A DNA stretch of 64,000 bases from Hepsetus odoe (lineage: Eukaryota; Chordata; Actinopteri; Characiformes; Hepsetidae): the NCBI GenBank assembly GCA_017165825.1, contig CM029387.1:16944240-17008239 (forward strand), written 5' to 3'. The notes beneath the pieces are model-generated. The model was not told the origin of the DNA. It made no database searches and worked only from the letters and a program-made list of their open reading frames with translations. This document shows positions 11,741 to 23,889 of the stretch, one piece after another. A program made the position numbers and the translations under genes. The stretch's first letter is position 1. Each line of letters begins with the position of its first letter.

Positions 11741-13321
11741 ATGAAGAAAATTAGTCTCAAGACAATAAGAAAGTCATTAAACATAAAAGGGAAAGAGGAG
11801 AAAGCTGTGGAGTATGCTGTATCCCAGCCAGACCTGTCTGCCAGTTTCCCTGGGGAAGATTCTCTTTACGCAGGCTGCTACGGCAAGGAGCTTGTTGGCA
11901 GGGATTTGGAAAGCGAAGAGGCAAAAGGATCCAAAAGCCGCTCAAAAAGCGAGAGCCTCATGGGTACATTGAAAAGGAGGTTGTCAGCGAAACAAAAACC
12001 AAAGGTTAAAGGGAGTTCGCCATCCGTTTGTTCCATAGACGATGACACCTTCTCCTCGTCATCTGCGCCCATTACTTTTGACCTCAAATCGCAGCATTCT
12101 TCCTGCTCAACATCCCTCCAAAGTCACCATTACAGTCCCACGCCGTGGCCACTTAGACCAACAAATTCGGAGGAGACATGCATCAAAATAGACGCCAAGG
12201 TGAAGGCTTTAATCCATTCCTCGGGTTCCAGCCCAGTGCTCAACGGGATCCAGAAGGACCTCCTGGGACTGCAGAGAGACCGGCTTTTGGAAGAGTCCAG
12301 CGGTTCTTACAAAAGTTCCAACCCACAAAATGGAGATTTGCATCTCGAGATGGATGATCATGTGCCTGTAGTCATTGGTCTTGCAGCTCAGGATTACATA
12401 CAGTACACAATGCCTTTAGATGATGGACTTTACTCTGAGGAAGGGTCACGCTCTTTCTGCTTGGATAGCACCTCACCGATGGATGTGGTGCCTCAGACGG
12501 AAGGATGTACTCTTCATGCAGATGAGGAACCCATTGACCATGATCTTCTTTCTACGGATATTTTTATGGAGCCTTCAGTCAACAGGCTTCTTTTGAACAC
12601 TGCAAATGCCTTGCTGCAAGGCTCCAGGCTTGAAGCACCTCTTTCCCCTTTACTACCTCAAGTTTCTGGGGGTCACCTGCCCATGAGCCTTTCTGGACTG
12701 GATGGTACGCTCTCTCAAGTGGCAGAATCAGTCATCCATCATCTTAGCTTTGACCCAAGCTCAGCCCCAGGAGTCAGACGGGTCTATGATGCTGTCCAGA
12801 ACAGTGGGCCAATGGTGGTGACCAGTCTCACGGTGGAGCTCAAAAAGCTAGCTAAGCAGGGTTGGTACTGGGGCCCCATCACTAGATGGGAAGCTGAAGA
12901 AAAATTGACCAACCTTCCAGATGGTTCCTTTCTGGTGCGAGATAGCTCTGATGACAGGTACCTACTTAGCCTGAGTTTTCGCTCGCAGGGCAAAACACTC
13001 CATACCCGGATAGAACACTCCAACGGTAGCTTCAGCTTCTATGAGCAGCCAGATGTTGAAGGCCACACATCCATCGTGGACCTTATTGACAATTCAGTTC
13101 GAGATTCTGAAAATGGAGCCTTCTGCTACTCCAGGTCACGTTTACCCGGGTCGGCCACCTACCCCGTCAGACTTACTAATCCAGTTTCGCGGTTTATGCA
13201 AGTGCGATCACTCCAGTACTCGTGCCGCTTTGTCATCCGCCAGTACACACGAATTGATCTGATCCAGAAATTGCCTTTACCAAACAAAATGAAAGATTAT
13301 TTGCAAGAGAAACACTATTGA
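11741..13321 (+). CDS. socs6: Suppressor of cytokine signaling 6 (SOCS6), complete single-exon coding sequence
   Basis: The protein is 526 residues, close to the roughly 535 of mammalian SOCS6, which it resembles along its length. SOCS6 is the substrate-recognition subunit of a cytoplasmic Cullin5-ElonginB/C E3 ubiquitin ligase that dampens receptor tyrosine kinase and insulin signalling. Seen here: a basic, serine-rich N-terminal region (SKSRSKSESLMGTLKRRL near residues 65-82); an SH2 domain from about residue 375 (WYWGPITRW) with the phosphotyrosine-binding FLVRDS at 397-402 (Arg400); and a C-terminal SOCS box with a BC-box-type stretch SLQYSCRFVI (490-499) and a Cul5-box LPLP (511-514), ending DYLQEKHY. 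The ATG at 11741 is chosen because MKKISLKT matches the family start; the frame extends six codons upstream only to a TTG. No intron interrupts the frame, as is usual for this gene. No damage is seen. Confidence 0.97.
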   Translation: MKKISLKTIRKSLNIKGKEEKAVEYAVSQPDLSASFPGEDSLYAGCYGKELVGRDLESEEAKGSKSRSKSESLMGTLKRRLSAKQKPKVKGSSPSVCSIDDDTFSSSSAPITFDLKSQHSSCSTSLQSHHYSPTPWPLRPTNSEETCIKIDAKVKALIHSSGSSPVLNGIQKDLLGLQRDRLLEESSGSYKSSNPQNGDLHLEMDDHVPVVIGLAAQDYIQYTMPLDDGLYSEEGSRSFCLDSTSPMDVVPQTEGCTLHADEEPIDHDLLSTDIFMEPSVNRLLLNTANALLQGSRLEAPLSPLLPQVSGGHLPMSLSGLDGTLSQVAESVIHHLSFDPSSAPGVRRVYDAVQNSGPMVVTSLTVELKKLAKQGWYWGPITRWEAEEKLTNLPDGSFLVRDSSDDRYLLSLSFRSQGKTLHTRIEHSNGSFSFYEQPDVEGHTSIVDLIDNSVRDSENGAFCYSRSRLPGSATYPVRLTNPVSRFMQVRSLQYSCRFVIRQYTRIDLIQKLPLPNKMKDYLQEKHY

Positions 13322-16300
13322 GCCGACCCCTTGTTGCTTCTTGCACTCTTTGGAATGATGACATAATGAATAAGGTGTTCCAAATGTTTAAGGGGAGCTC
13401 ATCGGGTGCCATCAACTTACATGTTTTGCATTTTTGTCAGATTAAAAGGGTGATGTTTTTTTAGTCTTTGTTTAGAGTAGATGTTGCTAAGAATGTGGGT
13501 AGAATGATCAGAGCATATTACTGAACTTTCTTCTGCATGCATGTCTAGAACTCTAGTCATTTTATTTTAATTTTTAATTTCAAGAACAGCAATTCATAGA
13601 GCAAAACATTAAGTAACATTAGCAAAGAAAGATTTTTTGTGAGTGACGCACAGTTGTATTTTGCCTTCATTTTTTGTTTATTTCTTTTGAGGTTTAGTTT
13701 TTTGGCAATGCTCTTCATATATATATATATTTTTTTTAAATAAATAATACAAGTAGCACTGTTCCGTCCAACCAGCCATGGTCTCGTATTGCACTATAGA
13801 AATGTAGGCACACATCTCACACATTGAATCTGCCCGTGCTGTTTACACCTCCATGCAGTTACGTTAATAAGCTATATTAGCTAACAACATTTCAGAGGTT
13901 GTATCTCCACCCAACTGTTTTATTGTTTATTTTTATTTATTTATTTTGTTCATTTTAATTCAGTTCTAAAGTAAAAAATGTATCCAAGGAGTGGATTAGA
14001 GTGGATTAAACTTCCTAGATTTTTTTTTTTTTTTTTTTTTTTTGGTGGGGGGGGGGATAACGTGCATAAGAATTGTAAAATTGTTTTTTTTCTGTCCTTG
14101 TCTTGAATAATATGAATTGTTCTCCTAGTGTACAAAAAGTGAAGGATGATTTAAAACGGTACAATTCTTCCTATAATTAAATAGAAATTGCAAAAAAGTT
14201 ATACTGCAAGCATTAAAAACAAATTTTATTCTATCCCATTATATTCATCTAAATAATTGTGAAAGTGCTGTTCATCAGTTCTGGAATACTAAACTGGCCA
14301 TGATTCTTTGTTTTTGTCTATCTGCAGTGAAATATATTGGTTCTAGAGCACATTTTCTGATCTTTGCCTTGTTTAAACAGAAGGCCTGCACAGCTTGATT
14401 CATTGTGATTCTTGCCTAATCTTGTTTGCAATGTAATGGAAATTATTTTTCACTGCGTTGGCCCACTTGTGGGATTACGTATTTCATTACAAATTTCACC
14501 AGACCTTGTGTGGTTTAGTAATGCTCTAGTTTGCCGAGTAATGCTAGGGTTTGCTGAGTAATGCTGTTGACTTCCAGGGATGGTTTGATTTCAGCAGGCC
14601 TTTAACTAAATGCATTGCATTAATGGTGGCCTTTTGTGTTTAGTTGATTAAAGAGGCTAAATGATTCATATTCCATGACTTATCCTTACTAAAAAGCCAG
14701 GGGGCTATTAGCTTTGGATAGTAAAATGACATGGCTTAATTTTAAACAGCTAAAATATCAGCTGCTGTCTATTGGAGTGTGATTTGTTTCTTTTTGTTCT
14801 GCTAGTTTTGTATTTGCATTAGTCACCAGTATTTGCCTTTTGAATGACCAACACATGTTTACCCACAATAGAAAGCCTAAAATAAGTATCTTTTCTTATG
14901 TAACCCCTTCACACTTGGAGTACTATTCCCTTCTGGATGGAGACTGTTAATAGAACAGCACTCCTGGTCTGACAAGCATAGTGGCCCATGCATGAGTTGC
15001 CAGTTTAGAAGGTATCAAGATCTGAAATGCCTAACCTGTAGGTTCACTTGGTAGACTATAACACACTGTAATTTATCTCCCCCTTTCCCATCCAGTATTG
15101 GAAAGGGACACTGGACCACCATGGACCAGATGCAGTTTGGGTGGTGGGGTATTTTCAAGGCAGTGGCATGGTAGTGTGTTACAAAATATGTAACTTTTTT
15201 GCCAATTTATTTAAATCAGCTCCTAATAATCGTTTATATATATATATATATATATATTATTCATATTATAAACATTATTCCAGTTTCTGACCCAGTTCTG
15301 AGCTGGGTAGCGGCTTAGCCATGGAGCTACAGTGTGTGTGACATCACTGTGCCTGATACACACCTCTATGCCACTGCCATTTCAGGGCACTGTTATAACT
15401 AGTCTGTATTCATGAAAGGACATGATAGAAGCAGGGCTAATATTAAGCAACAGAAGGGTTTCAGCCCTAAAAATCATACCTGTGGCATAAGTATTTCTGA
15501 TAAATTGGCCAAATAACTTTGTACAAGGTGCACATACTTAATAAACTGGAAACCCAATATATTCCCATAATGTTGGGTCAGTGGAATTACTTGAATTTCT
15601 CTTATGTTGTCCAGCTTCACGTTGATGGCTGTATGGATGGAATAAAGTGGGAGGTATGTGATATTTGGGAAAGAGAGGAACATTTCCTGTGTTTTAGAAG
15701 GTTTATGTATTCATTTGGATGGATCCTGAATGGTTGTCTGTTTTTTGTAATTGATGGTTGTGCCAAGAACAAACATTCTGTTTTAATCTAGTTCAGGCTG
15801 CTGACACTTTCACATACATTTTCACAGCTTGGTCATATCAGCATCAGTGTATCGTTTGCCTTGATGAGCATATGAAGAAAGAAAGGGATTGTCCTTGATA
15901 TGTGCCGTGTTCATTTGTATCGTAAGTGGTTTAAGGTTGATTGCTGACAGCCTTGGTGTTGCTCTTCAGGAATGGGAGTGTGTTTTCAGTTTTATTTGAC
16001 ATTGGTGGTACGTTTTAATTCTTGTGTTTGAATTTATGGCCTTTGATACTTTTATCCTGGCCGTCTGGTTTAATCATAAACACCTAGGACAGGATATTAG
16101 TCTGAAGAGTGGATGTCCAAGGAGGATCTGTAAGTGTTTTTCAGATTAGAGCTGATTTTGCTGTTGTGCTGTTTGTTCCATTGATCCTTATGGCTGCAAT
16201 TTGGGAGGATGCCCTTTTCTCTTCCTTTTTCAGATTTTCAGAAGAACTTTGGAAGTTCTAGAGTATTTTGGATCTTGAAAGGGAAAGCTGTGTACTGATT

Positions 16301-16375
16301 TATTGCACATTTTGAACTAAATGTTTCTTTTTATATCTGCTTTAAAAATGTAAAATAAAAGACTTATTCTCAAAT
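13322..16375 (+). other. socs6: SOCS6 3'UTR with AU-rich elements and poly(A) signal
   Basis: About 3 kb of AT-rich sequence follows the stop with no other gene on either strand. It has an AU-rich block with overlapping ATTTA pentamers at 13926-13947, a poly-T/poly-G tract at 14019-14056, a TA repeat near 15235-15258 and a canonical AATAAA at 16354-16359 followed by GT-rich sequence. A long 3'UTR fits SOCS6 in other vertebrates. Earlier AATAAA copies, for example near 13738, could give shorter transcripts. Confidence 0.6.
16354..16359 (+). terminator. socs6: Likely SOCS6 polyadenylation signal AATAAA
   Basis: AATAAA is followed 15-30 bases later by the GT-rich stretch TATTTGGTGCGTTTAATG. It is the last strong signal before repeat-derived sequence begins. 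Confidence 0.5.
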
Positions 16376-16575
16376 GTATTTGGTGCGTTTAATGTTTTAA
16401 TTATGAGTCTAGATCAAAAGCAACACGAATAATGATTAAATAATGGAAATGATCATTGTATTATATATTTTGTAACTATTATCGGTCACTTATTAGATAT
16501 TTGTCTTTTTACTATATTAATGTACTTTTTTTTAATGCTAGGCTGATTTTTATGTTTTTTAAATCTACACCAGGT

Positions 16576-16960
16576 CACTTCATTAGACAAATCTACCTTA
16601 CAATTTATTTTCCATGCTGTCAGCTCGGTTCCCTTTGCAATGTATACCTGTTTTTTGCATCACAACTCTTATTAAAGGTCATGACCCCACAGGACCACCA
16701 GTGCGCAAGTATTAATTTGGTGTTGGATGCTTCTCAGCAGTTTCACTGACATGACAGTGGCCACACACAGCGGGTCACAGCAGTGCTGCTGGAGTTTTTA
16801 AACAGTAATAATGCTCACCAGTGTCTCCCATTCAAAGGGTTATTGTTCACTGATGGTCCTGTGGCGATCTGAAACAGTCTTGGGTTATAGGGATACAAAC
16901 CAAAGTAGAGAAAATGGTAGACTACAGTTTGAAGTGCACCTGAAAATTTTGGTGTCGATA
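16576..16960 (+). mobile_element. Unclassified teleost DNA-transposon-like repeat
   Basis: It contains CAGCAGTGCTGCTGGAGTTT and TTATTTTCCATGCTGTCAGC, parts of a common fish interspersed repeat recalled as beginning with a GGTCACTT-ATTAG end. No coding sequence. Assignment is from memory. Confidence 0.45.
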
Positions 16961-17013
16961 TAATTAGTAATTATACCACTCAATCTCTCACTCCCTAATT
17001 ACCTTTACTGCTT

Positions 17014-17215
17014 TTCCTGAGTGGGGCATTTGGTTGGTGCTAGAACATATTCCAGTGCAAATAGGAGCAAAAGACTGGGAAACACCCTGGATAAGTCGCC
17101 AGTCCACTGCATGGTAGACACACAGCCACATTTAGAGAGCAATTTAGCATCCAATTCATCTGACATGCATGTATTTGGACTGCGGGAGGAAACCAGAGCA
17201 ACTAGAGAAAAACCA
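17014..17215 (-). mobile_element. tRNA-headed SINE, same family, tail and body only
   Basis: ACACCCTGGATAAGTCGCCA, GCATCCAATTCATCTGACAT and TTTGGACTGCGGGAGGAAAC are shared with 56.6 kb. The tRNA head is missing. Confidence 0.7.
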
Positions 17216-20139
17216 AGCAGTAATAATACTGATAGGGATTTATTATTGTTATTATTAGTAGTAGTTGTAGTAAAATAAAAAAAATAAAACTTACTTGGTC
17301 AATTAATTATGGTAATTACTATATAATATACTGGGACTAAGCATGAACAGTGAATTTTAGTTATCATGATTACATTAATTGCATTAATGTATTTGTTGCA
17401 GTATAAGTAGTATACCTAATGTCATAATAAATATATGCAATAATAGTTATTACATTTTAATACTTCCTGTGTTTATGGTGCTTATGGGTAGCTGAAGGTC
17501 CAGTGGATAGATTTCTGGCCTACTGCCTCTAAAAAGCTCTCCCGTCCCTCCAGCAGCCTGCATTGACACTGGAGAGCACTTTATTACACATGACGAATCA
17601 TCATTTGCATGCAACTCCCCTCCCTCTGTGTGCGTTTAATTGGTTTCTGTGGAAGCTCGCGTCTGCAATGCGCTCCTATGAGATTCCTCTCAGGAGCCCG
17701 GTTCCGCCCAGAAAGAAAGCGCCGCTCTTCATGCTGTAATCACAGCAGATGCTGCTACTTCAGCTGTGATTTGTGCAGGACATTACTTAGGTTTACCAGC
17801 TCATTAAAAGTGATCAGCCTCACCACTTTCTTTTCTGATCAACGTTATTGTTGGAGTGCTGAGATCAGTTCCATTTCAGACACTGGTGACCCTGGCAGAT
17901 TGTTTCTCTGTCTTTCTGCTTATGACTGGGAACACCTCAAGCAGCCCCCTTAACCCTAGATAGGATGGGATGGATGAAACAATAAAAATAAAAGACGTTA
18001 TAAACTCAGCTTGATTTTAGTTGGCATGGTGAGGTGGTTGGTTTGAAGGAGGAAGATGCAGTAGACAGGAAGAAGTGGAAACGGGTAATCCGCTGTGGCG
18101 ACCCCTAAACGGGAGCAGCCGAAAGAAGAAGAAGAAAAAGAGGTTTGCAGTTTATAACAATTCCATGCTGTAAACAATTCTGGACCACACATTTCTAAAA
18201 AAAAAAACGTACCCTGTAGTCCATTTATTTTGACCAAAAATGAAATTAGAGTTTATTTTTTGTCATTTTTCATGCAACAGTTTAAATGCTTTAAATGAAT
18301 TTGATTGATTGGATGATTTTTTTTAACATGCCTGCTTTTCGTCTTACATTTTTGGACCAAATAATTTAAATAATAAGTTAGTTTGGCTTAACCTGGATGT
18401 GTTCCCTTTTCTAGTTATAAGCCAGTGTTGAACGAATCACAAATGGCTCCCAGCACCTGTTATGGGATTCTGCATATGCTTTTACTGCTTTGGTCAAATA
18501 TAATTGATTGCATTCAACATATAATGTGGTCTTAGTGTGTATAAATGCCTTGGCTTGTGCAATGTGCCCATCACAGGAAGTAGGGAGCCCGCTCTGTGCA
18601 CTATTAAGTGCACTGAATTTCATTCCTTTTTCTGTTTTTCTGTAGAGACATCCTACAAAGTTTTCTGTACACACCTACAAAGTCTGTCTCATAAGTGGGC
18701 TACATTTCCAAGATATCCCAACTTACTCACTTCTTAAAACATTTCACCAAATCTCAGCTGTCCAGTCGAGTTATTTTGGTACAAATGGAGATGAAGTGGA
18801 GGAGCTCCATGAGCTCCATGCCTTACATCCCAATGCTGGTGAGCTTTATACCCATTAGGCACAGTGTGCTGCTGCTCCATGGGATTCCATTATTGTCAGT
18901 GCTTTTCTATCGAGACTATACAAGCTGTCTGTGTGCAATTGAATGCCTATGTGGGCCCCTAAAGTATTTACTTAAAATATTTAGGAGTTGTTTACTATTT
19001 GTATTCTGTATTGTCCATTTATGTATTCCCCAGTTCCAAAAGACAAAAAAAATAAATATTCAGTATTATACAAGAATAACTCTGATGACACACACTTAGA
19101 TGCCACCAAATGGAGTCTACAATCTATTAGCAAATCTGAATATTTTCAAGAGGAGCAGAAAGTGGCTGAGAAAGGATTGCTTTTGAGAATTGGGTTTTAT
19201 TTCTCTGGCCTTGAACCAAAGGTATAGGGGTGCCCTGTCTTTTCCCTGGCACAAGTCTGCTTCACTTGATGTTGAAAACACAAAAAATGGTCCACGGTGA
19301 ATTCTGTTGTCTATTAACATTCATCATACTTTTTGTCTCGCCTAGGGGAGGGGATGGGGGATGGGGGACCCCTATTTTCTCTGTTATATCTGTAACTTTA
19401 GATATTAAAGGCAGTTACTTTTTATAAAAATGCATGTGCCTGCTGTTGGCTGTATGCCATTTATTACTCTTATTTTCATTACTGTTTGGATTTGTTTTTT
19501 CTTCTGTATTTTCCTTTGATATTAATGCCAGAGTTGGATTGCAAGAGAAAAACAAGGCCACCCACTTTCACTTTGACTATTTGTGAGTTTTCATCAGCAA
19601 CTGCAGTCACGTTTTTTACCCCCAAATGTCGCACTGCCTGCAGCACAAGCCGACTCAAAGGGGGCAAATCCTTTTTATATTGTAAAACAGTGTAGGTTGT
19701 CATTCTGCCTCCAGGTTGGCCATATAGTGGCGTTCTTATAAAAAAATAACGTATATTTTTCGTGAGTGTGTGTGTGGAATGGTCATAATATATATGAATA
19801 TTAGAAAAAAATATTCATATATATTAGAAAAATTGGGAAAAGGGGCCAAAAGTGCTATTAACAACCATGCAAAGCAAGCAAGGCTGCATCAGCTCTGCTC
19901 CATTCTTTTTAAGGGCCATGAGGTTCATATCTAATAAAGAAAGTATTTCTTTACTGTCATCTCTTTGACAGTTGTTTCTTGGCAAATATTGATGTTGCTT
20001 TTGTTTGTTTTTTTCTCTAGAGTGCATAACTCTTACACTGGGGTGAAAGAAAATACAACTTCTCATCCCCGTGTTCTCCCAGGTATGCTCAAAAGCTGGT
20101 TATATTGTTAGAGGACAGGTGCATTTAAATGATAACTAT
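17216..20139. other. Gene desert after SOCS6, part 1
   Basis: No exon was recognised. Positions 17560-17830 are GC-richer, free of known repeats and contain an octamer ATTTGCAT (near 17604); they are a candidate regulatory block. A small perfect hairpin, AATATATATGAATATT and its complement, lies at about 19786-19826. Confidence 0.5.
18075..18140 (+). mobile_element. 3' tail of the same LINE family as at 2.4 kb
   Basis: ATCCGCTGTGGCGACCCC, GGGAGCAGCCGAAAGAAG and a GAA run match the 2.94-3.0 kb tail. It is 5' truncated to about 65 bases. Confidence 0.75.
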
Positions 20140-20344
20140 GGGTGGCGGTGGTCTAGTGGTGGGTACTTGGCTACGGACCTCTGGATCATGAGGTCCCTGG
20201 TTCAAATCCCACCTCTAGCACTACCATCGCTGGGTCCCTGAGCAAGACCCTTAACCCTGAGTTGCTCCAGGAGGACTGTCCCTGTAATTAGGACATGGAA
20301 GTCGCTCTGGATAAGAGCGTCTGCCAAATGCCGTAAATGTAAAT
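20140..20344 (+). mobile_element. tRNA-SINE with GGATAAGAGCGTCTGCCAAA tail
   Basis: The head GGGTGGCGGTGGTCTAGTGG and B box GGTTCAAATCCC are followed by TGAGTTGCTCCAGGAGGACT and the LINE-type tail ending CCGTAAATGTAAAT. Confidence 0.85.
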
Positions 20345-20603
20345 AACTATGATTACTACATGTATGCAGCTTTGGCCAACTGTTGAGCCTAAATCCTTTT
20401 AAAAGAATTTATTACATTATAAATCACAGATAAAGTCATGTTTAGCCTTTCTTTCAGGCTATACATATTCACTTTATATTGATAGTTTTGTGATTACATA
20501 AAATCCCATTGCTGCAACCCACTGACTGACTTTAAGCAAATTGTTGCTTTCTTTTTTAGTTATGAAATCATTCATCAATCAATCATTCTTCAGTTAACAA
20601 TTT

Positions 20604-20841
20604 GGGGCAGCGGTGGCCTAGTGATTAGGAAGTCGGCCCTGGATCGGAAGATTGTGGGTTTGATTCCTTCTTCAGTAGGTTGCCCTGAGGTACCCTTGAG
20701 CAAGGTATTGTCCCCGTCACTGCTCCCTGGGCACTTTCAATAGCTGCCTCCTGCTGTACGCGTGAAACGCAGAGGTTGAGTTTCGTTGTGTTATGTTGTG
20801 CTGCGTTTCACAATGACAAGGGTAGTCACTTTCACTTTCAC
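20604..20841 (+). mobile_element. tRNA-SINE with CACTTTCACTTTCA end, full length
   Basis: The head GGGGCAGCGGTGGCCTAGTG (A box) and B box GGGTTTGATTCC are followed by CCCTTGAGCAAGGTATTG and the tail TAGTCACTTTCACTTTCA. This is the best copy here. Confidence 0.85.
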
Positions 20842-21160
20842 ATTGTTAGTTACTTCATCAATAAAGATTATTTTGCCTGTTCCAGAGGCATCCTTGCAAG
20901 CCCAAATAATTAGATAAATAATTAGACCACCTCCATCTTACATCACAAATGAAATCTTATATTTGAGATCATGAGGTTATGTTTTATTTCTTCATACTTT
21001 GACCTGAAATAATCTTTGACTCAGTAGTTCATAAAACTTGGTATTTAGGGGCTCCTTTTTTTTTTTTACAAATTCCAATCTAGTTTTCCAAATCTTACTG
21101 CTGATGAGTGGTAAAGCCTCTTTATTTCTGCTCTGAAAGTTTTTTTCTTACAGTGGATTG

Positions 21161-21448
21161 TCATACCTTCACCTCTGGCCTGTGGAGGTTGTTTATAACA
21201 ACACCTAATGTTGTTCTGGGGGTTTTCTTAACAGCTTTCACAATTTCTCTGCTCAGCTTCCCAGCTTTTGTTGTTTTCTGACTGGTTTGATGTGTGTTGT
21301 TCAGTATACCAATGGTTTCCTTCCTTTTCAGGATATTCCAAATCGTGGTTCTGGCTTTGCCCATTGTTTGTGAAATGTTTATAATGGATTTTCTCTCTGT
21401 TCTCCACTTGCACAGAATGGTATGCTTTACCTCCAAAGACACTTTCAT
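21161..21448 (-). mobile_element. Tc1-type transposase N-terminal fragment
   Basis: A 95-codon frame has the helix-turn-helix segment ISQTMGKARTTIWNILKRKE and then KKTPRTTLGVVIN, matching the Tc1-type DNA-binding domain. It is cut directly by a SINE at its 5' end. No catalytic region follows. Confidence 0.65.
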
Positions 21449-21616
21449 TTACATTTACATATGTGGCATTTAGCAGGCCATTTCCATGTCCTAATGACAG
21501 TCCCCCTGGAGCAACTCAGGGTTAAGGTTCTTGCTCAGGTGGTGGTAGTGCCAAAGGTGGGATTTGACCCTGGGACCTCTTGAGCCATAGGCAAGTACCC
21601 TACCACCACCACCCCA
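21446..21616 (-). mobile_element. tRNA-SINE, same family, abutting a Tc1 fragment
   Basis: The - strand copy has the tail complement ATTTACATTTACATATGTGG at the left and the head complement CCTACCACCACCACCC at the right. Its tail touches the start of the Tc1-type frame. Confidence 0.8.
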
Positions 21617-23135
21617 CACTTCTCTTGTCATCATGTATGTTTTACTTTTTAACAAATTGTGTCCTCATTCAGGCAACCTTTTCGGAGGGGACTGTGTATT
21701 CATGAACTCCTGCTGATGTGGGTTTCCTCTCTTTTGGAAAAGAATAAAAATGTTACATCTGGCAAATGTAATTATTCTGGGGAAAATTAATAATGTGTGC
21801 ATTTTAACAAACAAGCAATTTAGTAACTTTTCACATGCAGGTTTTTTGATAGATTGCTTTATTGGTAAATTATTATGTGGTTCTCAGTGCTTCTGTATTT
21901 TCTACATATAAAAAATAATAATTCATCATCAAATTCTAACATCAAACACCAGCACTAATTTAATTAGTTTAAAACATTTGAAAGGAGTGGCTAAAGTTTA
22001 TTTTTCCCACTTTCCTTTTGAGTCAGTATATTTTACATTCATACTGATTGTGGTGTAATGTTGGGTTATGAATAGGACCAGAGATCATTTACATTTATCC
22101 CTTTATTTTAAGTTACAGTGACAAAAACAGACAATGGCCTTGGATGAATAGCAGTTTGTGGAGCATAGAACTACGCAAGCATTATGAGTGGACTTTGGGG
22201 GAAAAATTAAATTCAGGAAAGGTAAGATGTGGGCTCTTTTACTCTGAGTATGCCCCAGTAGAACGCTCACTCTAGAAATGCCCGTGGCAAACTTTACTTG
22301 CTCTTTTTTTGTGTTGCAGAAGCTGGAGACAGCGGTGAGGCTTCATGCAGCTTTGCTTAGGCTCTAAGACTCTGACAGTGAGACCCGTGGAGCTGCGCTT
22401 TTTTGTCACATTGATGCCGTCTTTATGTGAGAACCATGCCATCTGCCAGAGAAACCCCAGAAGACCTCTTTCTGAGCACACCATGTGTCTGCACATTAAA
22501 GGGAGGTTTATGCAGGCGGCACTTGCGAGGCACTGTGTATCTCGCCCCTCTCTGAGATTTGTCGTTCTCAGAGATTTACCTTGAAGACTTTAGAATGGGC
22601 CTTTCCAGATGTGGCTCAGTGTTACAAGTCATTAACATTCAGCTGGAGCTTTCTAGAGGATACTGTACTGTTTTCTGCCACCATGCAGGTGTGATTCATT
22701 ATGTTTCGCACTTCATTATCAATTTTTACTTTATTTAGGCCTGTTTTATTCATGACAGACAATGTGTGTGTGTGTGTGTGCATATGTGTGTGAGCATGTG
22801 TGTGAGGGCTGACACCTATATTTTCAAAGTTTTTTAAAAGAACATTCTTAAGCCTATCATTTTAATAAATGCTTATCCATGCCACCAAATTATTTTTGGT
22901 AGTATCCTATCCATATTGTTGCATCATGCTCATTGCTGATAGCACTTTTCAAACACAAATAAGATGTCAAAATTGCTATAACTTAATTATATAATTAGAT
23001 TATATAAGTATAATTACTTTTTGTAAGGTATAATTTGATTGCTTTCTGTTAAAGGCTCATGATCAGTGCTGGATTTTGACCCAACGTTGGTTCAACAACA
23101 CTCACAGGTGCCTGAATAGACTATTCAGTCAGTCA
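21617..23135. other. Gene desert, part 2
   Basis: No exon was recognised. Positions 22270-22680 are unique and less AT-rich, a possible conserved non-coding block. The overlapping frames lack any known motif. Confidence 0.45.
22761..22806. repeat. (TG)n microsatellite
   Basis: A TG run of about 20 bases is followed by imperfect TGTG sequence. Confidence 0.85.
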
Positions 23136-23380
23136 GTCAGTCATTTTCTGCCATTTTTCCCAAGCAGGGTCACAGGGGGTGCTGGAGTCCATCCCAGCTC
23201 ACACAGGGCGAAGGACAGGGGACACACCCTGGACAGGTCACCAGCCCATCGAAGGGAGGAGTGTGACCGGGACGGCACCTTGCTCAAGGGTACCTCAGGG
23301 CAGCCTATTGGGACGGGGTTCAAACCCCCAATCCTCCGATCATGTGGCCAACACCCTAACCACTAGGCCACCGCTGCCCC
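23136..23380 (-). mobile_element. Two abutting SINE fragments of different families
   Basis: Positions 23136-23260 are the tail half of the 56.6-kb family (CTGGAGTCCATCCCAGCTCA). Positions 23262-23380 are the head half of the CACTTTCACTT family (TCAAACCCCCAATCC, CCACTAGGCCACCGCTGCCC). The two join without a gap. Confidence 0.72.
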
Positions 23381-23889
23381 TTGTCTATATAGTTGGTGTA
23401 ATGTTAGAACTTTTTGATTGTGTTTATTGGACCTTGAAAGCATGCTAACACCTTTGATAATTTAATACCAATAATTTACAGGTATGTAATTTACTTAATA
23501 ACCTTTATTGTTACAGAGCAGCACTGACCACAGAGGGATTTAAACTCCACCTTTCTGTATGTAGGGCATGTGTACATTTGTACCCTTTGTACCTTTTTTC
23601 TTTCTTTATCCATCTTTCACAAGGCTATATAGCTTTTGTTAGCACAAGTTGGTTATCCGTGCAGTAAGCATTCCCCTACAAGTATGTTGAGCAGTCTAGT
23701 AACTGTGGTTATGCCATGGCTAGCTTCATCCTGGTTGAAAGCATTGTTTAATGCAAGTTAGCCACAAGTCAGCTGGCCCTAAATCTGTATAAAACAGAAC
23801 AGGTGCAGTCATCTGTGTTTGCTAGTTTTCAGCTCAATTCCAGGCTTGATGTAACATTTTGATGTTGTAGCTTGAACATAGATGCGCAG

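Noticed and set aside
15519..15791. 90-codon frame in the SOCS6 3'UTR
   Set aside because: No known match is apparent, and it lies inside a likely untranslated region before the poly(A) signal.
18695..19227. Overlapping 134- and 79-codon frames
   Set aside because: Composition is like translated AT-rich non-coding DNA, with no domain or exon signals.
19786..19826. Small perfect hairpin as a terminator or microRNA
   Set aside because: It is AT-only with a short stem typical of simple-sequence palindromes; no conserved mature-like arm.
20140..20215. tRNA gene
   Set aside because: A- and B-box-like sequences are present, but the SINE body and tail follow, and a full cloverleaf is not evident.
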